Source of the DNA: Omnitrophica bacterium GWA2_41_15
GTDB lineage: Bacteria > Omnitrophota > Gorgyraeia > Gygaellales > UBA12090
Length of the DNA: 38,613 nucleotides
Direction: 5' to 3'
NCBI GenBank assembly: GCA_919902675.1
Contig: CAKKRH010000010.1
Location: 1-38,613, forward strand
Translations under genes and position numbers: made by a program
Shown here: positions 31,255 through 38,613 of the stretch, piece by piece
Position numbering within the stretch: position 1 is the stretch's first letter
Layout: each line of letters begins with the position of its first letter
Notes under the pieces: model-generated
Told to the model about the DNA's origin: nothing
What the model saw: the letters and a program-made list of their open reading frames with translations, nothing else
The model's database searches: none

Positions 31255-32230
31255 TTATTCTGAAAACCCAAGAAGTACTTCTTTGAGTCCAATAAGCAGT
31301 TCTGCCATAGAGAGATAGTTAAGTTTTTCGTAAGTATCATAAGGCTTATGGTAATGCGGATTGCGATAAAAGGCGGTATCAGTCACCATTATCGCGGGGT
31401 ATCCTTCCTGCCAGAACGACCAATGATCGGAAAAATCAACTCCATTCACAAACCCGGGCAATACCGCTGACTCTATGGGGAATTGGGTTTTTTGCTTAAA
31501 CCCTGAAACGACTTTCTTGACTAAGCTACGGGATGGGAAATTCCCAACCACGCTGATAAAGTTTGCCTTGTGGGGAAAGAATAAACCCACCAGCGGCGGA
31601 TAGCGCTGGGAATGAGGCTTATCCGAATAATAACCAATCATCTCAAGGATGATCACTGCCTTGATAATTTCATTCCTCTCTCTCGCCGCTTTGGCATACA
31701 CCCGGCTGCCCATCTCTTCGGTCTTAAAAAAAGGCGGCTCTTCATTCACAAAGGCAATAAATTTTATGCTACGTTCTAGTTTCTCATCCCAAAGCGCCTT
31801 CGCTAATTCCAAAAGACCGGCTACTCCGCTGGCATTATCATCCGCGCCCGGGTTAAAACAGGAATCATAATGCGCCCCCACAACAACTATTTCATTCTCT
31901 TTACCCAACCCTCTTTTTATGGCGATGATATTCTTAGCGGACTTACCCTCTACTGTATATTCTTGATATTCTACTTTATAGCCGTAGGACTTTAGCTCTC
32001 CGCTGATATATTCGGCAGCCTTTTCCAGCGCCTCATAGCTGTAAATACTGCGCTCACCGATATCGTGCGCCAAGGCATGCACATGGTTTTCAAGGCGTTT
32101 TTCCGATTCCGCGTTATTCTGCGAAAGAGTAAACCCTTTTCCCCGTTCTCATCGCGCACCCAAAGGTGGTAGCTTTGACTATGATAAAAGTCACCAGTAT
32201 TATAATTATTAGCCTGATAATCTTTTTCAT
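31255..32230 (-). CDS. M28-family zinc metallopeptidase (signal peptide and catalytic part in different frames)
   Basis: The catalytic part (from about 32145 down to the stop) is a full M28 aminopeptidase domain. Zinc-ligand motifs are visible: GAHYDSC (His), PGADDNASG (bridging Asp), FVNEEPPFF (the general-base and ligand Glu pair) and SDHWSFW (Asp-His region), with TDTAFYRNPHYH near the end. The frame continues upstream of its first usable codon (GTG at 32082) as KRLENHVHALAHDIGERS, which is standard M28 N-terminal sequence. That frame has no ATG. In another frame, ATG at 32230 encodes a clear export signal (MKKIIRLIIIILVTFIIVKATTFGC). The two join if one base is gained or lost in the GGGGAAAAGGG run at about 32134-32144. 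Either this is a sequencing slip in a homopolymer run or the gene is decaying. The product would be a secreted or lipid-anchored peptidase. Confidence 0.8.
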
Positions 32231-32289
32231 GTATCTGCAATTGATTTAATCTCTTATTCTCTACGCTTTGATTCTTGGCAACTCTGAAT

Positions 32290-32664
32290 TTATCTCTTCA
32301 GTGATTTAAAAGCAAGAATGAACAAAACTAGAAAAATCAGGTCAAGCCACGCGAATGGCAGCCAGATTCCCGGTAAATTTCCCAAAGCGGCATGATAAAA
32401 AGCTACCCCCGAATATGATAACTTAAGCAAAATCCCCATTTTGATGATGTCGCGGTTACGCTGCGGATCATGAGCCACAAACCAAAAACCTATACCGAAT
32501 ATTACTACTAAAGCCGCTGCGAATTGAACATAACCATCATGGTTGGGTAAAGCGATATTAAAATAATTGTATACATGGCGGAATCCTGCCAAGAAAATTA
32601 CCCCCAAAATAAAATCGTAAAGCGCAGAAATGATAAACAACCGCCGAATAGTTTTTAGGCTCAC
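32290..32664 (-). CDS. Small four-helix membrane protein of unknown function (GTG start)
   Basis: A 124-residue protein with four hydrophobic segments (about residues 8-26, 46-63, 73-92 and 99-119). The start is GTG, not ATG; the ribosome binding site AAGGAGGGACAAGG just upstream fixes it. It begins 15 bases after the radical SAM stop, so it belongs to the same run of genes. A polar HDPQRNRDIIKMG loop joins helices 2 and 3. The layout resembles small DoxX-like or DUF-type inner-membrane proteins, but no function can be given. Confidence 0.7.
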   Translation of the reverse strand: MSLKTIRRLFIISALYDFILGVIFLAGFRHVYNYFNIALPNHDGYVQFAAALVVIFGIGFWFVAHDPQRNRDIIKMGILLKLSYSGVAFYHAALGNLPGIWLPFAWLDLIFLVLFILAFKSLKR

Positions 32665-32679
32665 CCTTGTCCCTCCTTT

Positions 32680-34008
32680 TTAATTTAAACTGCTTTCACT
32701 TTTACACTGCCTTAAATTCTTAAAAAATCTCCGCTGCCTCTCCTCTATAAAACTTTTATCATAAAGTCTCTTTGAAAGCTCTATAACTCCTTTCTCTAAC
32801 GCTTCAAGAGACATTCGCTTAGGGATATAGTTAACGTCAAATAGGGTGCATTTTTGCCATCCAAACTCATCAATAATTCTCCCCTCGTTGCGTAACCGTT
32901 GATATAGGGGAGTACCTGGAAAAGGAGTGAGCACGGTAATCTGTACTTCAAATAATCCTGTCCGTTCAACGAATTCATACACCTGGTTAAAAACCTGCTC
33001 AGTGTCACCGTCAAGCCCTAGGATAAAGCAGCCATTTACCGTAATTCCCCGCGACTGAATTTCCTGAATAGCCCAGCCATAACGCTGAAGCTTATCCTTC
33101 TTCCAATTGCGGCGCAATTCAATGTGATTAACACCTTCAGGATTAGGGCTCTCTAGTCCCACTAAAACCTGACGGCATCCGCTTTTTTGCATCAACTCCA
33201 GAAGTTCCGGACATTCAGCGATAGAAATATCCGCTTCTGTAAACCAATGAATACCCTCATACGCCAACTGCCGCAATAACTCCTTAGCATGCGTGAGGGT
33301 TACAAAACTGTTGTCATCAGCAAATTCGATAAAAGGCTGTTGCCATATTGATTTAATATACCGTATTTCCTTAATAATGTTTTCAACCGGCTTCACCTTG
33401 TAGGCCTGCGCAATCAAAATAGAGCTCCCGCAGAAATCACAGCGATGAGGGCAACCCCTGCTCGTCTGCACAGTCAAACGATTGTATCGGGAAATGTCTA
33501 ACAATTCATACCGCGGGATAGGGGCACAGGCCATATCAAAAGATTCTCCTGGGCACGGATAATAGCAATCCTTCAATTGTCCGCGACGAAAATCCTCAAT
33601 CACCCGCGGCCATGCTATTTCCCCCTCACCGACTACAACGCTGGCACAATGTTGTTTCGCTTCCTCAGGGAAGACACTTACATGCAATCCTCCCATTACT
33701 ACCGTAACGCCGCTCTTTCTATAATAATCAGCTACTTCATAAGCCTTATAGATTTGGGCTGAAAAAGATGAAATCGCTACCAAATCATAATCATTAGGCA
33801 GGTCTCTTTCAGAGGCCAAATCATTAATCTCTTTATATTCAACCTCTATATCTTGGGGAGTCAAAGCAGCTAAGGTTAATAGCGACAAACTCGGCATAGA
33901 CGCTATCACTTTACTACGCTCTACAAAACCCGGCAATGTCAATCCATATTTCATCAACTCTTCATTATACGCCCGAACTCCGCTCATAGCGATAAAACCG
34001 ATTTTCAT
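32680..34008 (-). CDS. B12-binding-type radical SAM protein
   Basis: The protein has 442 residues from the ATG of MKIGFIAMSG, which overlaps the previous stop as ATGA; an upstream in-frame Met exists inside the neighbouring gene and is rejected. Residues 1-150 form a Rossmann-like cobalamin-binding-type domain (DLVAISSFSAQ, VVMGGLHVSVFPEE, VVVGEGE). The radical SAM core follows, with the [4Fe-4S] cluster motif at Cys186, Cys190 and Cys193 (RGCPHRCDFC), then FIEFADDNSF, a VGLES motif and GCFILGLDGD. The classic DxHxxG cobalamin-ligand motif is not visible, as in many members of this superfamily. Such enzymes methylate, cyclise or rearrange lipids and natural products. Here it most likely modifies the acyl product of the adjacent ketoacyl synthase/ACP (inference). 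Confidence 0.88.
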   Translation of the reverse strand: MKIGFIAMSGVRAYNEELMKYGLTLPGFVERSKVIASMPSLSLLTLAALTPQDIEVEYKEINDLASERDLPNDYDLVAISSFSAQIYKAYEVADYYRKSGVTVVMGGLHVSVFPEEAKQHCASVVVGEGEIAWPRVIEDFRRGQLKDCYYPCPGESFDMACAPIPRYELLDISRYNRLTVQTSRGCPHRCDFCGSSILIAQAYKVKPVENIIKEIRYIKSIWQQPFIEFADDNSFVTLTHAKELLRQLAYEGIHWFTEADISIAECPELLELMQKSGCRQVLVGLESPNPEGVNHIELRRNWKKDKLQRYGWAIQEIQSRGITVNGCFILGLDGDTEQVFNQVYEFVERTGLFEVQITVLTPFPGTPLYQRLRNEGRIIDEFGWQKCTLFDVNYIPKRMSLEALEKGVIELSKRLYDKSFIEERQRRFFKNLRQCKSESSLN

Positions 34009-34385
34009 AGCCGCAGCAATCCCCACAATGTTAAGCCTGCCCCTAACGACAGCGAAATTACAGGAACTGTAAATACCATATGCCATCGCTTATTCCACGC
34101 CATAAGGCCGCAGCACAACGGCATAGAGATTCCTCCGATGATAAAAGCCTGAGAAGCAACTGACACAAGAGGTGCGGAAAGGGCAAATCTATCCGCACTT
34201 CTTGAAAAAAGAATATTCAATATGCCCAACCCCACAAACGAAATATGTCCCAGGCGAATAAGCCTCCGGGGACAAGAGGCATACCCGCCGAGCCATTGTT
34301 CATCATGGAACAAGAGGCCTATCACCATCCCTGACAAAAACCCGAGCATAATCCATAACCAACCAAACACTTCATTAATCGGCAT
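34005..34385 (-). CDS. Small polytopic membrane protein of unknown function (126 aa)
   Basis: I chose the start at MPINEVFGWL because an AGAGGTGA ribosome binding site lies directly upstream and the ACP stop is four bases away; a frame reaching 28 codons further would run inside the ACP gene. The protein has four hydrophobic stretches (about residues 6-22, 44-58, 69-86 and 103-121). Between the first two lies a conserved-looking polar loop with HDEQW, a CPRR pair and RLGH, which could bind a metal or a head group. I do not recognise the family. The position between an ACP and a radical SAM enzyme, with an ATGA overlap to the latter, points to a membrane step in the same pathway. Confidence 0.75.
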   Translation of the reverse strand: MPINEVFGWLWIMLGFLSGMVIGLLFHDEQWLGGYASCPRRLIRLGHISFVGLGILNILFSRSADRFALSAPLVSVASQAFIIGGISMPLCCGLMAWNKRWHMVFTVPVISLSLGAGLTLWGLLRL

Positions 34386-34389
34386 ACTC

Positions 34390-34644
34390 TCACCTCTTTT
34401 CAGCCGCGCACGCGTTGTGGATATAGGCAGCCACATCACGGACTGTAGCCATTTTCTTGGCTTCAGCATCCGGGATTTTGATTCCTAAAGAATCCTCCAG
34501 TTCAAAAAGCAATTCCAAAGACGAAAAAGAATCAACGCCTAAATCTTCTCTTAATCGCTGCTCCAACTTGATATTGCCTTTTTTCACGCCGATTACATTT
34601 TCTAGGCTTTTTGCAACTTGTTTTTCGATTTCGTCAAAATTCAT
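34390..34644 (-). CDS. Acyl carrier protein
   Basis: An 84-residue acidic four-helix carrier. The phosphopantetheine site is Ser39 within LGVDSFSSLELLFELED, followed by the usual helix II acidic stretch and the IKIPDAEAKKMATVRDVAAYI helix. It carries growing acyl chains for the ketoacyl synthase encoded six bases upstream. The motif has DSF rather than the DSL common in housekeeping AcpP, which is typical of dedicated carriers. The gene ends four bases before the next start, and its last codons provide the ribosome binding site (AAAGAGGTGA) for that gene. Confidence 0.92.
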   Translation of the reverse strand: MNFDEIEKQVAKSLENVIGVKKGNIKLEQRLREDLGVDSFSSLELLFELEDSLGIKIPDAEAKKMATVRDVAAYIHNACAAEKR

Positions 34645-34650
34645 AGCTCT

Positions 34651-35877
34651 TCATCTCTCGTATCTCTTCAGGATGACAGACGCATTATTACCCCCAAAGG
34701 CAAAAGCGTTCGACAAAACCACATCAACCTGATGCTTACGCCCCTTATTAGGGACATAGTCCAAATCGCAGTCAGGATCAGGAGTATGATAATTAATTGT
34801 GGGGGGAATCACGTTATGTTCAATCGCCAGACAACTGGCTACCGCCTCAATCGCGCCTGCCGCTCCCATAGCATGGCCGATCATTGATTTTGTTGACGAA
34901 ACCGGAATTTTATAGGCATTTTTCCCAAAAACTTCTTTAATAGCTTTGGTCTCGGCTTTATCATTGGCCTGTGTCGCGGTTCCATGCGCGTTGATATAAT
35001 CCACGTCTTGAGGCTTAAGACAGGCGTCCTTTAACGCTAAAGCCATTGTGCGCGCCGCATCTTTACCTTTAGGCTCAGGCATCACCATATGCCCTGCGGC
35101 ACACGATGCTCCATACCCACTCAATTCCGCATAGATTTTCGCCTTCCTTTCCAAAGCATGCCCTAATTCCTCCAAAACCAATATTGCGGCACCCTCTCCC
35201 ATCACGAATCCGTCCCGTTCTCGATCGAAGGGACGGCAGGCCTGCGTTGACATTACTCGTAAGGCATCAAATCCGGCAAAAGTATAGAACACAAGCGGCG
35301 ATTCAGTGCCGCCGGCAAATATTACATCCGCCTTGTTTTGACGGATTCTCTCCAAAGCCTGCCCTATGGCGTGATTAGAGGAAGAACACGCAGTAGAAAT
35401 CGTAAGATTCGGACCCTTACAGTTAAACTCCATAGAAACATGCGCAGAAGGCGCGCTGGGCATAACGCGTAAGAGAGAAGCAGGATGAGTCTTAGAATGG
35501 CCAAACTCCTGCATTGCTAAAATTTGTTTCTCATAAAAAAACATTCCCCCTAACCCTGACCCCAAAAACACACCAACCCTATAGGGGTCTTTAGAGGAAC
35601 TAGGTAAACGACTATCATCTAAAGCCATTTTTGTACAGGCGATGGCGAATTGGCTAAAGCGGTCAATTTTACTCGCCGTCACTTCTTCCATATATTTTGA
35701 CGGCTCAAAATTATTGACATAACCGGCAATCTTCGAGCGAAAGCAAGAAGCATCAAAAGCTTTTATTGGCCCGACACCAGATACGCCATTACAATTAGCA
35801 TCCCAAAATGCTTTTTTCCCTATGCCATTTGCCGCGATTACCCCCAGCCCTGTTATTACTACTCGTCGTTGTTTCAT
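34651..35877 (-). CDS. Beta-ketoacyl-ACP synthase II (FabF/KAS II family)
   Basis: This 408-residue condensing enzyme elongates an acyl chain with malonyl-ACP. The Cys-His-His catalytic triad is present: Cys164 in STACSSSNHA, His298 in INAHGTATQAND and His335 in TKSMIGHAMGAAG, with the catalytic Lys330 in SSTKSM. The full length and the closing FGGNNASVIL motif match intact KAS II. Six bases separate it from the acyl carrier protein downstream. A 46-base gap lies upstream, with no strong Shine-Dalgarno sequence before the ATG. Because it is paired with its own ACP, a ligase and a radical SAM enzyme rather than with fabD/fabG, it is more likely a specialised paralogue for a secondary lipid than the housekeeping FabF, though this is inferred from context. 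Confidence 0.92.
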   Translation of the reverse strand: MKQRRVVITGLGVIAANGIGKKAFWDANCNGVSGVGPIKAFDASCFRSKIAGYVNNFEPSKYMEEVTASKIDRFSQFAIACTKMALDDSRLPSSSKDPYRVGVFLGSGLGGMFFYEKQILAMQEFGHSKTHPASLLRVMPSAPSAHVSMEFNCKGPNLTISTACSSSNHAIGQALERIRQNKADVIFAGGTESPLVFYTFAGFDALRVMSTQACRPFDRERDGFVMGEGAAILVLEELGHALERKAKIYAELSGYGASCAAGHMVMPEPKGKDAARTMALALKDACLKPQDVDYINAHGTATQANDKAETKAIKEVFGKNAYKIPVSSTKSMIGHAMGAAGAIEAVASCLAIEHNVIPPTINYHTPDPDCDLDYVPNKGRKHQVDVVLSNAFAFGGNNASVILKRYER

Positions 35878-35923
35878 AATTATGACTTCAGTATAGCATT
35901 AAATTAAAAATAGAGATTATCCA

Positions 35924-37636
35924 TTATCCTTTTTTAGGAATAACAATCCTCTCAAGGACTTCTTTTCTTTTTATCTTTCTTGTCGATGTCTTTGGTAATT
36001 CGTCAAAATACAGCGTAAAATCTGAAATTTTCTTATACTCAGCGAGGTTTTCGCTGAGTATGTTTATTTCAGAAGATATTTTTTCTCTGATAAAACCCTT
36101 ATCTTGCTTCTTGGCCGCGTCAAAAGCATCAAGATTAGGGACAATCACGGCAAAGACCTCCTCTGTGCCTGCCTTGAGCCCTGCGGTTGCCTTTTTGCCC
36201 AAGACGCAAATCTCTTTTATGTAATCACTCTTAGACATCACCTCTTCCACTTCTTCAGGGTGCACCTTTTTCCCGCCGCCTAAAACTATCATATTCTTAA
36301 TGCGCCCGGTAATATAGAGGAATCCGTCTTTATCAAGATAGCCTATATCTCCGGTATGAAACCAGCCGTCTCTGATAACCTCATCGGTTTTCTCCTTATT
36401 GCGGTAATACCCCCGCATTATATTCGGACCCCGCACAACAATCTCCCCCTCTTTAGAATTGCCTTCAGCCTGTGCCACGATTTTAATCTCAACACCTTTA
36501 AGAGGGATCCCCACAGAACCGTATTTTCTTTGAGTAAAGGTATTTGCGGTAAGTACGGGTGAGGTTTCGGTTAAGCCATATCCCTGCAGCACATTAAACC
36601 CCCATATCGTAAAATCCTCCTCAACTACCGCATCAAGAGGAGCGCCTCCGGAAACAAAACACCTCAAGGCCCCGCCGAACTGCTGGTGTATTTTTTTAAA
36701 GAATATCTTTCCTGCCCTGATTCTAAAGTTGAGGAGAAATTTAGAAACCTTCATCAAAAAATAAAAAAGCCTTTTTTGTTTTTGGGGCAAAGCCTCTATT
36801 TTCCGCACAATACTTCCATGAAACATTTTTAATACTATCGGCACGCAAATCATTGCCGTCGTCTTTGTCTCCTGCATCAGCCTAATAATAGTAGTAGGTT
36901 TCAGGCTGTCACAATAAGTAATGCGCGCTCCCGCATATAAAGGCGCGATCAACCCACCGGTTATTTCAAGCATATGATTAAGCGGTAAAATTGAGAGAAA
37001 ATGGTCTTGCGGGTTAAACTTAACATATTCGTTTAATTCCTTAACCTCAAAAAGCATATTTTTATAGGTTAATTCTACTCCTTTTGCCACCCCGGTTGTG
37101 CCGGAAGTATAGACAATCAGAGCGGTATCTTCAGGGTAAATATCCCGATGAGCAGTTTCATTTTCCGGCACCTTGAAGTCTTTCAACAATGCAACATCAT
37201 CTGATGCGATAGCATCAAGAGAAATAATATTTTTAAGGTTCGGCAGTTTTAGTTTAAGGGTTTTTATCCTCTCTACAAATTTATCTGAGGCAAAAACGCA
37301 CTTTGTTTCTGAATCACCAAGGATAAAGTGTATCTCGGCATCGCTCAATTTGATATCCATAGGCACCACTATCCCCGCGCAAGAAATAATGCCAAAAAAA
37401 GCAACCGACCATTCCGGGCGGCTTTCGGATAGAATTGCCACCCGATCGCCTTTTTCTATCCCTAATTTCTTCAAACCATATGACGTATCCGAAGTACGCT
37501 TCCCAAGCTCAATATAGGAGATTGTCCGAAAACCATCACCTCCCTTTATCTGCACCGCGGGCATATCCGAATACCTACGGTTAATAGCTACTAAAAGCTC
37601 AATGATGGATACGTTTTTAAGACTCACCTTGGCCAT
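35924..37636 (-). CDS. AMP-forming long-chain acyl-CoA/acyl-ACP ligase
   Basis: This 570-residue ANL-superfamily adenylating enzyme activates a carboxylic acid with ATP to an acyl-adenylate and then to a thioester. Visible signatures are the phosphate loop IVYTSGTTGVAKG (about residues 174-186), the acyl-binding motif GYGLTETSP, the hinge region WFHTGDIGYLDKDGFLYITG followed by RIKNMIVLGGGKKVHPEEVE, and the C-terminal Lys region TSTRKIKRKEV. Length and motifs fit FadD and the synthetase half of Aas-type proteins. There is no signal peptide. The start is backed by AAAGGAGGC about ten bases upstream. It sits between a hexapeptide acyltransferase and a ketoacyl synthase/ACP pair, so it may load acyl chains onto the local ACP rather than onto CoA (inference). 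Confidence 0.92.
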   Translation of the reverse strand: MAKVSLKNVSIIELLVAINRRYSDMPAVQIKGGDGFRTISYIELGKRTSDTSYGLKKLGIEKGDRVAILSESRPEWSVAFFGIISCAGIVVPMDIKLSDAEIHFILGDSETKCVFASDKFVERIKTLKLKLPNLKNIISLDAIASDDVALLKDFKVPENETAHRDIYPEDTALIVYTSGTTGVAKGVELTYKNMLFEVKELNEYVKFNPQDHFLSILPLNHMLEITGGLIAPLYAGARITYCDSLKPTTIIRLMQETKTTAMICVPIVLKMFHGSIVRKIEALPQKQKRLFYFLMKVSKFLLNFRIRAGKIFFKKIHQQFGGALRCFVSGGAPLDAVVEEDFTIWGFNVLQGYGLTETSPVLTANTFTQRKYGSVGIPLKGVEIKIVAQAEGNSKEGEIVVRGPNIMRGYYRNKEKTDEVIRDGWFHTGDIGYLDKDGFLYITGRIKNMIVLGGGKKVHPEEVEEVMSKSDYIKEICVLGKKATAGLKAGTEEVFAVIVPNLDAFDAAKKQDKGFIREKISSEINILSENLAEYKKISDFTLYFDELPKTSTRKIKRKEVLERIVIPKKG

Positions 37637-38366
37637 CTACGCTCGCCTCCTTTCTATGATGGGGTTTTATCGGTTCTGCCGGTATGCCAAAATACACTGC
37701 CCTTGGCTCTACTTTAGTATTCTTCAGCAACACCGCGCTTGCGCCGATAATCGCGTTATCTCCTATTTCACAGCCGGGCATAATGGTTGAATGTGAGCCA
37801 ATAGTCACGTTTTTGCCAATTTTTACTTTTTTAAGCTTCAATATTCCCCGTTCAACAATATGCCCAATAATAATGGCACCTCCTCCGATAACGGTATTAT
37901 CCCCTATCTCAAGGAGACTTGCGTCAAAAACATACTTAGAATTTATCTGCACATTCTTACCCAGCTTTGCCCCTAAAAGCCTCTGAAGGATACTGGCAAA
38001 AGGGGTAAGCAAAATAAAATCAATAAAGGTAAAATTAATCATCAGATACAGCGAGCTCACAAACGCCCACTGCATGGCTGTCCAGGAAAACAGAAGATAC
38101 TTTCCTTCTTTAAGGCGCAGGCCTAACAACGTCCTCGTCAAACCTATCAGGATAATTAGCGAAAACCCAAACAAGAAATAACCTCCGGCAATGGAAAACC
38201 CCAAAAATATATAGCGCGCGAATGGTTCTAACAAAACGGTGGACTTCCAGGTTTTTAAGGTAATCGCGATGCCCGGGGCTAACGCCAACCCAAAATACAA
38301 AGTTCCCATCAGATACATCAAAAACGAAAATACAAGCTGACTTAGCGAAATAAGAAATGATTTCAT
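37617..38366 (-). CDS. Membrane-anchored hexapeptide-repeat (left-handed beta-helix) acyltransferase
   Basis: The protein has 249 residues. I chose the internal ATG (MKSFLISLSQ) because it overlaps the upstream stop as ATGA and has a GAGGAGG ribosome binding site about ten bases before it; a frame 30 codons longer exists but its extension looks unlike protein. Roughly residues 5-125 hold several membrane helices. From about residue 131 hexapeptide repeats follow (LGKNVQINS, IGDNTVIGG, IGKNVTIGS, IGDNAIIGA), ending with the FGIPAEPIK signature of LbetaH acyltransferases such as those of the serine acetyltransferase and NodL/WbbJ group. A likely job is acylation of a lipid or surface glycan at the inner membrane; the substrate cannot be told. 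Its end overlaps the next gene by 20 bases. Confidence 0.8.
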   Translation of the reverse strand: MKSFLISLSQLVFSFLMYLMGTLYFGLALAPGIAITLKTWKSTVLLEPFARYIFLGFSIAGGYFLFGFSLIILIGLTRTLLGLRLKEGKYLLFSWTAMQWAFVSSLYLMINFTFIDFILLTPFASILQRLLGAKLGKNVQINSKYVFDASLLEIGDNTVIGGGAIIIGHIVERGILKLKKVKIGKNVTIGSHSTIMPGCEIGDNAIIGASAVLLKNTKVEPRAVYFGIPAEPIKPHHRKEASVDGQGES

Positions 38367-38611
38367 ACAGCAGTATCCTCCTCTGTTTTTTCTTTGGACA
38401 TAAACTTGGCGTAAATCATGGAAACAGCCAGTAAAATAACTCCCATCACGATACACGCGGCGATTTTATAAATAGTATTCACTGCCTCCATATCCACAAA
38501 GAACACCCGAAGGCAGGCAAAGGAAATAACCGCAAGCGCGGCAATCCTGTAAACCTTATGCCGTAAGAATATGCCCGCGCCTAAAACCCCAACTCCCTCA
38601 ATTGCCCAGGC
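38363..38611 (-). CDS. DUF2339-like polytopic membrane protein, C-terminal fragment
   Basis: The frame enters from the right edge of the window and ends in TGA; 82 residues are visible. It reads as two hydrophobic helices (around KVYRIAALAVISF and IAACIVMGVILLAV) followed by a short charged tail ending in EEDTAV. The pattern of a basic loop, a helix, FFVDMEAV, a YKI turn and a last helix resembles the end of DUF2339 membrane proteins, which have many transmembrane segments and no settled function. The stop overlaps the next start by four bases (ATGA), so the two genes are probably translationally coupled. The N-terminus lies outside the window, so the family call rests on the tail alone. Confidence 0.6.
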   Translation of the reverse strand, partial: AWAIEGVGVLGAGIFLRHKVYRIAALAVISFACLRVFFVDMEAVNTIYKIAACIVMGVILLAVSMIYAKFMSKEKTEEDTAV

Positions 38612-38613
38612 AA

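Noticed and set aside
34009-34086. Longer radical SAM protein of 468 residues starting at 34086
   Set aside because: The extension lies within the small membrane protein gene and reads like shadow sequence; MKIGFIAMSG is the usual start of the cobalamin-type domain.
38364-38456. Upstream in-frame ATG giving a 279-residue acyltransferase
   Set aside because: It would lie inside the DUF2339-like gene; the internal ATG has a good ribosome binding site and an ATGA overlap.

Overview
The window looks like a piece of an uncultivated Gram-negative genome, most plausibly Candidatus Omnitrophota (Omnitrophica/OP3). The outer-membrane secretin with a GspC-like partner shows a diderm cell. Very large, modular, repeat-built genes of this sort are known from that phylum. 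The phylum call is an inference; no ribosomal marker is present. All supported genes lie on the minus strand, so transcription runs from high to low coordinates.

Region 1 (38613 to about 31255) is a tightly packed cluster. In order it holds the C-terminus of a DUF2339-like membrane protein, a membrane-anchored hexapeptide acyltransferase, an acyl-CoA/acyl-ACP ligase, a FabF-type ketoacyl synthase, an acyl carrier protein, a small membrane protein, a B12-binding-type radical SAM enzyme, a second small membrane protein (GTG start) and an M28 metallopeptidase whose signal-peptide exon-equivalent is out of frame with its catalytic part. Most spacings are overlaps or gaps of a few bases. Ligase, ketoacyl synthase, ACP, radical SAM enzyme and acyltransferase together suggest synthesis or remodelling of a fatty-acyl product or lipid.

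Region 2 (31223 to 28568) is a secretion transcription unit: a consensus-like promoter, a roughly 130-nt leader with an intrinsic terminator and a competing pairing, a GspC-like inner-membrane protein, and a secretin with a TonB-C-like domain at its C-terminus.

Region 3 (28437 to 28021) is a 5' leader: a promoter, three hairpins, a cyclic-di-GMP-I (GEMM-I) riboswitch aptamer and a terminator hairpin just before the next gene.

Region 4 (28020 to the left edge) holds two huge secreted modular proteins. The first has 1607 residues: signal peptide, a TIM-barrel-like putative glycoside hydrolase module, then FN3-like/YYLS/Ig-like repeats. The second starts inside the stop codon of the first (ATGA overlap) and stays open for at least 7733 codons to the window edge. 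It carries an Asp-box beta-propeller, a right-handed beta-helix, three more copies of the hydrolase-like module, two LamG modules, a carbohydrate-binding-like module and a PL11 rhamnogalacturonan lyase. These are strung on a scaffold of paired Calx-beta domains, YYLS modules and Ig-like modules. Near-identical direct repeats show that this scaffold has been duplicated recently.

Working model (inference): c-di-GMP gates the giant two-gene operon, whose products leave through a type II-like secretin made next door and act at the surface on pectin-like polysaccharide or on prey/host cell envelopes. The '+' strand holds only open frames antisense to these repeats; I saw no tRNA, rRNA, CRISPR array or insertion sequence.
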